DNA from: Ceriagrion tenellum
Taxonomy: Eukaryota > Arthropoda > Insecta > Odonata > Coenagrionidae
Assembly (NCBI GenBank): GCA_963169105.1
Contig: OY720643.1
Coordinates: 81,699,696 to 81,763,695, forward strand
Direction of reading: 5' to 3'
DNA length: 64,000 bases
The notes beneath the pieces were generated by a model. The model saw nothing but the letters and a program-made list of their open reading frames with translations, searched no databases and was not told the DNA's origin. Below are positions 57,254 to 64,000 of this stretch, one piece after another. Position 1 is the first letter of the stretch. The number at the start of each line of letters is the position of its first letter. A program made the translations under genes and the position numbers.

Positions 57254-59346
57254 CTGCTAATCTTGACTGAATATTTACTTATTCCATTGAGTGCATTTCC
57301 TTAAAAACTTTGAGTTACAACAAAAATCGTTATAAGAAAACCATTCGTAACTCACTCGGTGATGTAAATCTCCAAAAAATAATTAAAATATGGAAAATAG
57401 TCTGTGTAATAATACGCTATTAAGTAAGACGTTATTTTTACATCAATTCCTTGGTTTTTGTGGGAGCCAAATGGTAGATGGAGAGGGCGTCATCAAACAA
57501 AAGCCTGACTACCGAAATAACAACCACATTGTTATATATCGCATTCTCTATAGGAAAGGAATGTTAGAAGTCTTATGAACAGGAGAGTGAGTATAAAAAA
57601 TATGGCAAAAGAGGCATGCAAGCATAAGGTAGTGCGAACAAAATTATGAATATAGTCTCCTTATAGACCTTAAACCAAGAAATAAGCTTTACTTACACTG
57701 CCTACTAGGAATATGAACGACGTGATGGAGAGGCTTGTACGACTATATGGAAACCCGAATGATAAACTCTGGAGTTGTCTCAGGAATGGTGAAATGGTTG
57801 TTTTAAAATTCACAGCAAGTTTATACCCGTGGAGAGGAGCCAAATAGGCCATATTTTACACAATTACTTGAGTTCAATTCATAGGCTGTGCCATATTTCA
57901 CATTCGCTCGAGTACGGACGGGAAATTTTAACACTTTTATTCGGAAGGTTATTGACAGAATGACAAACTGTGGGTATAGGGCCGGTGAGTACCCCTTCAA
58001 CAAAAATTTTGTCCTCTCCCATCTCAACTGGTCCAGGAAAGGACGTTGAAGTCATTACTGCAAGATAAAAGAGGTTCGTGAAAGTGATGGAAGTACCAAA
58101 AGAATTTTTCAACTGCGGTGACGAAATGAACCACTTTCACGGAAGACGAGTTGAAACGAAACGAGTGCCGCGTCTCAGGTGTCCTGTTGCGTTTGAACCG
58201 CGGGTCACAAATTCTGCTAAGAGGGGAAGTATGAAAGGTGCGATCAACGATATTATTGCGAGCATATTTTGGTTAAGAACGACCTAAAGGCGACGCGATG
58301 AAAATTCCATTACGCTCCGCCCGCACTTGTAAAACTTCCTATAAGGAATAGGGGGGAGAGCAAGGCCAAGTAATGACTCTCCCCTTGGATTATGCATCAT
58401 CAGTGCGGTTTCAACGTAGAAAGAGATTAAACTCAAGTTTTTTACGATCAAGTGACGTCAGCGAGAGAGAGAGAGAGAGGGGAATGGAATTCGATTTTAT
58501 AAGGAAACCCTTCCCATAATGCCTTTCTGCTCCAGTTTCCGCACACCCGCTCATACCGACCGTTTCCAACGTACCCCGACACCCACTCACAACTACGCCT
58601 CCCCGACTCACCACCTGCCATCCACCCCTCCTGGGACTTAATGCGTAAAAAGTAATTTCAAAAGTTATGCAATCCAAAGAGATTTAAGAGGGATGACGGT
58701 GTGGTGAAGGGATATGGAATGCTGTTTGAAGTTGAAAACACGGGAAGCTGAAGACTCTTTTTCTCATTCGGCGTATCAGTTCATCCCAGAATGTATAAAA
58801 TTTCACAAATATCACAATTAATATCAAAGGAGCACACTTTTTCCTTTTGAATTTTGTATTTTTAACTATAACTATTTTCAATGAAATGACTCTACTAGCG
58901 TGTGAAAACACTGTTCACCTACAGTATAGAGCAACTGTTGACAGAAAATCATTATTCATAACGTTTTAATGCAGTGCCCCCCTATGGGCATTGGCTATGT
59001 GGGCAAAACATTATTAATAATGATTTGAACACTGGCTGGAGCACGTTTTACTAAAAATAACTGCTCTCAGGATCCAAAAAAAACGTTGACCATGTTGTAA
59101 AGTTTCTTATTCAGACTACTTTACACAGTACATTTTATTGCACGAACAAATGTATCATAGATCTTACAAGAAAATGAACGGAATTAGAGAAGGTTCCTTT
59201 TCCATTCGCTATTCAAACAATCGTACAATTTGTCGGTTCACACGGTACATTTTTTTCTCGTGAAAGAGTTTGTGAATTCGTTCATACAATCTATAAAACA
59301 ATAAAATGTACCGTGTTTAATGGCCTAACATGCCCTGAAAGCACTC
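57254..59346. other. Unassigned sequence, about 2.1 kb
   Basis: No supported gene. A GA run (GAGAGAGAGAGAGAG) lies near 58463-58478, and 58500-58640 is C-rich on the plus strand. Confidence 0.45.
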
Positions 59347-59356
59347 ATTTGTGACC

Positions 59357-59430
59357 GCTGTCATCATCATCATCATCATCACTATTACCGCTGGTTCAAC
59401 GAAACAACAACTCGTGTCCTAAAATGCAGA
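59357..59430 (-). mobile_element. 74-bp LINE tail insertion with 10-bp target duplication
   Basis: ATTTGTGACC flanks the insert at 59347-59356 and 59431-59440. Read on the minus strand the insert ends in ATGATGATGATGATGATG, the type of tail seen on the LINE at 49.9 kb. It is best explained as an extremely 5'-truncated LINE copy. Confidence 0.68.
59361..59381. repeat. (CAT)n microsatellite
   Basis: Seven consecutive CAT or ATC units, forming the tail of the small LINE insertion. Confidence 0.85.
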
Positions 59431-59440
59431 ATTTGTGACC

Positions 59441-60821
59441 CCTTTTACTGCACTCTTGGTTTATAATAAAACGTACTACATTAATTTTTTTAGACTGTTT
59501 TGCTTAAATTATAAATGCCTGGATATGTTAATTACACGAACCTTGTGCCGTTAAAAATATCTCGAAGTGCCTCATGATTGCTTGGTTTGAGAAAAGAAAT
59601 TAAGGCCCTACACTGCAAAACCTAGAAATTTTCAGTTCATACAAAACCTTCTGAAATTCAGCAAAATGTCTTAAATTCAGCTAGTTGTAGGAATTGAATT
59701 TTCCAGACTTTTTCTGTAAAAATATTTGCTGAAATTCAACAAAATGCCTGACTTGAAGTTAGTATTAAACATCAGCAAACCTATATATTATTTTTCTCCA
59801 AAAATCTGTATGAAATGACATTATGATATCCTTGTACTACATCTCGCTGGATACATTTACCTTAATTTAATAACCATTTTTGTCATTTTATTCTTTCCTC
59901 AATATTTAAAAACTATAAAATCTTTGGTAAATGTCTACTTGGTCATCGTTTTTTTTAACCACCCATAATCCTATGTACAAGATGATTATTTGTTTTGTCT
60001 TTATGTGTAATTTATCCAGCATTCATTTATATTTGCATTTGAATGTATAATTAAAGCTGAATGGCATATATTTTTAACTTTTCAATAAATACTATTGGAA
60101 TTTTTATTGTACCCATTTTATTGTGAGCAAAACCCTATCCGAAAATATGGTCAATAATTTTCAGTCTTAAAAATTTCAGAAAAAGTTTTCCTTGCTAAAA
60201 ATTTTAAGCTTTCAAGATTTTCTAAAATGCTGGTACAAATTCCGTTGAGGTAACATCGCTGAATTTCAGCAAAATTGGGGAAAAATAATTTATGGTCTAA
60301 ATGATATTACACAAACAAGTTAATATTTTACGCATCAAAAGAATCTAAAGTTAACAGAAGGAAAAAAATGTTATTTGTGGGTAGGAATATGAATAAGGCC
60401 ATAGTGTAGACCTGCGAAGGGGCTAGTTCGCATACCTAACAAGCTGTACGCACTAGTCCCGTCACCATATTTCCATGTAACGTGACCCACATTTATCCAT
60501 ATTAACTTTGCAATAAAGTTAAGCACTTCAAATCGTAGCCAAATGTTTGCTCTAAAAACTGTACGACGTTAAATACCTAAGAAAAGTTGGGTAACTCTCG
60601 GGAAACAAGAATAAAAGAGAGGAGAATGACATAAACTGGCTACAAACACACAGCAAGCATTTTTCCAAATGGAGGCAAGCAGCCGACTGGCAGTGCGTTT
60701 GAGTGAAAGGGGTAGTATGTGCCACATACGATTTAAGTGACAATGTGCTCGTCTACTTAGTTGCCAAGCTATCTTCAATAAACCTACATTCCTCTATACC
60801 CAACTAGCTCCGGTCTCCTCT
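59441..60821. other. AT-rich sequence with recurring GCTGAAATTCAGC-like words
   Basis: CTGAAATTCAGCAAAATG (about 59650), GCTGAAATTCAACAAAATG (about 59730) and GCTGAATTTCAGCAAAATT (about 60251) recur. They may belong to one diverged inverted-repeat element, but I could not define its ends. No gene. Confidence 0.4.
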
Positions 60822-61500
60822 ACTATAGTTCTCACAGAGTTTCTGTGCACTGGAGAATTTCTCTAAGCCTAACTGGCCATGGTAGATGAGCAGCGATTGG
60901 CTGCCGGCGTCCAATCCCGTGAACCGGTTCTTAGCTCAGTGCGCTCCGCGTACGAATACCGTAACTGGCGACCCAAAAGCGTCTAGTCTTAGCTCACTTT
61001 AAATTATCCTGCAGCGGAAGCCAGGCTTTCTTAACTGAATTGAATATGGTTCGATAAATTATGGTATCTTTCCCAGCGGTAAAAATATTGGTTGTTATGA
61101 TAATTAGTCGCAATTTTCGTATTTGTATTTTTCAAAATGTTGGTGAAGAGGATTTAAGTTTTTTTTATTTATCGTGTAACCACGGTGATTTGCGCCGATG
61201 GAGGTTACGTTCTTACTTCCCTGCGATGACTATTGCAATCACTGCAAGTTTTGACTCGATGTCTATAGTAGTTTCTCGTCCTGAGTATTTCTATTGTAAA
61301 GGCCCTCGCGTCGGCGAGGCATAGCGTTCGTTTTCGCCGATTCTTTTGGGTCGCCACTTACAGTATTCGTACGCGGCGCGCACTGAGCTAAGAACCGGTT
61401 TACGGGATTGGACGCCGGCAGGCAATCGCTGCTCATCTACCATGGGCAGCTAGGCTTGGAGGAACTCTCCAGTGCACAGAAACTCTGCGAGCACTATAAT
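60822..61500. mobile_element. 679-bp element with 158-bp terminal inverted repeats
   Basis: Arms 60822-60979 and 61343-61500 are reverse complements of equal length with no indels and about 13 mismatches by hand count (about 92% identity). Shared blocks include GAGTTTCTGTGCACTGGAGA, CGGCGTCCAATCCCGT and AACCGGTTCTTAGCTCAGTG. The 363-bp centre has an 87-codon plus frame without known motifs. If the termini begin at GTTCTC / GTGCTC, a TATA sits at each outer edge and could be the target duplication. Long inverted arms are seen in MuDR-like and foldback elements, but there is no transposase and no clear 8-10 bp duplication. Confidence 0.8.
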
Positions 61501-63714
61501 GCTAGAGATTTTTTAAGCAACTTTCGTATAATTCTCAGAACTTACCTAACTGATTAAATACGTTACTATAAAATTGGTAGCATGAATGTTTGATGATGTA
61601 TGAAGTCTATCAAGTCCATCATGTTTTGTTTATTACCATGTCTCCTGCAATTATCTACAGTTTTCTAATCTGCTCAGAAACGTTACTGCAACAAACTTTA
61701 ATATTCAGAATTGAAGAAGTATGAATTATATTGAAATTAGTGCGAAAAAGTTGCAGTTCATGCTGCATTTGCGAAATGCCATCACCGTCTACGCAGGCTC
61801 TCTCATAAACTGAGCATGTGATTAATTTTAGACGCAAAAAAATTATATTGCTTCCAGCAAGATAGTATGACCACAATCATGTAATCACAGACATTTTTCC
61901 CTTTGCACAAGACTCTGTCCTGTAAATTTAACTGAGGTGACTTCTATCAAAGATCTTATTGGAATGGTCATATCTGCACATGACTTTAGAAACAGTTGAA
62001 AATGTCATTTATGTTTAGTTAAAATGAATATTGCTTTTTGTATCAGTGAAAAAGTTGGCTTTAGACCTACAGTTCTTCGAACATTTTCTGAGGCCTTATA
62101 TCACTTGTCCATATAAAAATTAACTGTATAAATTGTTACGTGATGATAACTTACTGCCTACCCATGAGTAGCCGTCGAGGGCGTGAGGAAGGGGGTTCAA
62201 AAAAGAAAAACCTTGAAAAAGAGAAGTCACGCAGGAGAATGAATTGCAAGAAATGATTGGACGAAAAAGTGAGTTTTCACTTCATAGAAACACGCATTTT
62301 CTTACAGCCAAAGAGAGGATATGTTGAGAAAAGAGAGGACGTTAAGATGGTGACAGAAGTGAGGACGCTTGGAATTTATGAAAAAGGAAGGGAGAATGAT
62401 AAATATATTATTGGACGTCCTATGTAGAAGAGGGTGCCGTGAGGAGGCTTATCATTCGTCCCAGTTAGATGAGAATGTCCCAGGGTCCAACCAATTGGGC
62501 ATATTTACCCCGGCTCACCCTGAAATGTCCGGTAATGTATGAGATAGCTCGGGTGTTATTTTCCCGATTTGTAATAGAAACCGTATTTCCCTATTTTTAT
62601 TTTAAATATAAACGACAGTCATGAGCATAAAGTAAAAATATTGAACCATAAAGACAAAATACCTCTGTCTTAAATTGCCGAAAATCTCAGTGATCAAATA
62701 AACATACATATATTAAATGCTAATCTGACACATTTTTTATGCCTAACGCAAAAATCGCATTCATAGCCGAATTTTTTTAGCAATTCCCTAAAAATTACAG
62801 CGGCAAATGATTTATTAATTTCTTTCGTTATTGAGAATGCAAAAAATTACATAATTATTTAATTTCTGACAAGATATTATAGCTTGAAATTATCCAGTTT
62901 TAATAAAGGGTGGCTGTAGTTTATACCTATTCCTTTACGGATTGGCAAGTGGTTTTGTCAAGAATCCACGAAAATATAATAGTGAGTGGCTGATTTTTTC
63001 ATTGATGAGATCTTTCCTTCTAAATTGCCTATATATTTCGAAGAAATTTGAATTCTGTGTCAAATGATATCTTGTTCAAACTACCTTAAATCTGCTGTTC
63101 ACTTCACAGATATAGGTCTGTGAACTGACAAATTTAAGGCGAGAAATGTGTTAATCGAAAGTACTGCATTGTTGGCAACAAGCATCATCGAAGGCTCTGG
63201 ACTGAATTTTAAGTGTTTACCACTTGGTTGATGGGTCTGACCCCAGTAACGGAAGGCTGAATGCGTAAAGTTTTCCTCGGAGCCGAGAATAATTACTCCA
63301 CACAGGCGAAGCAGCGTTCAGTCATCCTTATAGTAACGAGATTTAAACATGGCACCTAAGACTTTGGTACCAAAAAAAGCCACTGCAACTGCAAGCTTTA
63401 ATTCTTTTCCATAATTAGCAATCAAATAATAAAACAATACCATTTGCTTTCATATTTTGTCGCAGTTTTAGTATCGTCGTAACTAGACCAGTTAAGAGAA
63501 CTGAGAAGATGCTAACCCTAGGTGACAGGACCTCTAGCGATTAATTATGGCGAGCAAGTAACATTAAATAATGCTAATAGATGCCCTAGAGATTAGGGGG
63601 TTAGGGAATGGGATATTCAGAAATCTATCAATTATATGTAAAATTACCAAATAATGACAAACTGTAAGCATCAAAAAGGTTTTTAATTTATTTGGCAGCG
63701 TATCTACAGTGCGT
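61501..63714. other. Unassigned sequence, about 2.2 kb
   Basis: AT-rich, with no supported gene or repeat. Confidence 0.45.
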
Positions 63715-64000
63715 GATCATCAAAGGTCACTAAACGTAATGGACCGAGTTCTCCAATAATAAAATATGAAAATAAATAAGACGAAGACTGAAATCCTTTA
63801 GTATATAAGAGAAAAGCTAATTTTAGAAGAGAGGTATTTAAGCAAGTAGATTCCTTCATCTATCTCCAAAGTACCATCATGTCGGACGGAAGGAGTAAAA
63901 CAGATTTCAAGAAAGGAATAATCCAAGCTTAGAAAGTGTTCATGGTGAGATGATTACTGCTGCGTTCAAGGAAAATGGAACTTCAAACGAGGAAACTGTG
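63715..64000 (+). mobile_element. LINE-A, copy cut by the window end
   Basis: It starts GGTCACTAAACGTAATGGAC and follows the copy at 55795 block by block (GACCGAGTTCTCC, AAGAGAAAAGCTAATTT, CAAGTAGATTCCTTCATC). Several frameshifts and stops. It continues beyond 64000. Confidence 0.72.

Noticed and set aside
1..64000. CRISPR arrays, bacterial operons, phage or plasmid features
   Set aside because: No regularly spaced identical short repeats, no Shine-Dalgarno-led gene runs and no long ORFs. Everything fits a eukaryotic repeat-rich region.

Overview
This window looks like non-coding, repeat-dense DNA from an animal nuclear genome, most likely an arthropod. The basis is AT-rich composition, the absence of any long intact ORF, and many decayed LINEs, tRNA-derived SINEs, Penelope-like fragments and short inverted-repeat DNA elements. 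I could not identify a single intact host gene, a true tRNA or rRNA gene, a CRISPR array or any prokaryotic-type operon. The arthropod assignment is an inference from the flavour of the repeat families; the species is not determined.

Layout. 0-9 kb: a CR1/L2-like LINE 3' half (921-1735), a tRNA-like SINE, two separate ~955-bp elements with terminal inverted repeats (2811-3766 and 6811-7764), several LINE 3' ends, and a SINE of the family here called SINE-N (7796-8102). 12-16.5 kb: a degenerate open frame of unknown identity, then a Penelope-like element with a GIY-YIG domain that has been split by an I-like LINE insertion carrying a 13-bp target duplication, then more LINE pieces. 18-24 kb: SINE and LINE fragments, a TTAA-flanked element, a GC-rich block, a ~225-bp direct repeat pair and a head-to-head SINE pair. 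26-31 kb: inverted Penelope-type ends around a LINE 3' end, and a ~205-bp direct repeat pair bracketing a GC-rich block. 33.9-35.5 kb: a LINE 3' end, a 192-bp tandem repeat interrupted by a 177-bp insertion with a perfect 15-bp target duplication, and a polypyrimidine tract. 36.8-38.6 kb: LINE reverse transcriptase scraps and a minisatellite. 48-57 kb: the densest part, with a folded-back SINE, LINE 3' ends, a LINE with a recognisable but dead reverse transcriptase, a hAT-type MITE and a complete SINE-N copy with an 11-bp target duplication. 59-64 kb: a 74-bp LINE tail insertion, an element with 158-bp inverted repeats, and a LINE cut by the window end.

Family names used here are labels for this window only. 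LINE-A has copies at 26.2, 55.8 and 63.7 kb. LINE-B is CR1/L2-like; B1 and B3 share a 3' end with an ATGTAG-rich tail, and B2 has a different 3' UTR. SINE-N is a tRNA head plus a conserved central block. Nothing here suggests genes acting together in a pathway. The value of the window is in insertion histories, several of which can be read directly from target-site duplications. All similarity statements are hand alignments within the window or recognition of family motifs; no database search was run.
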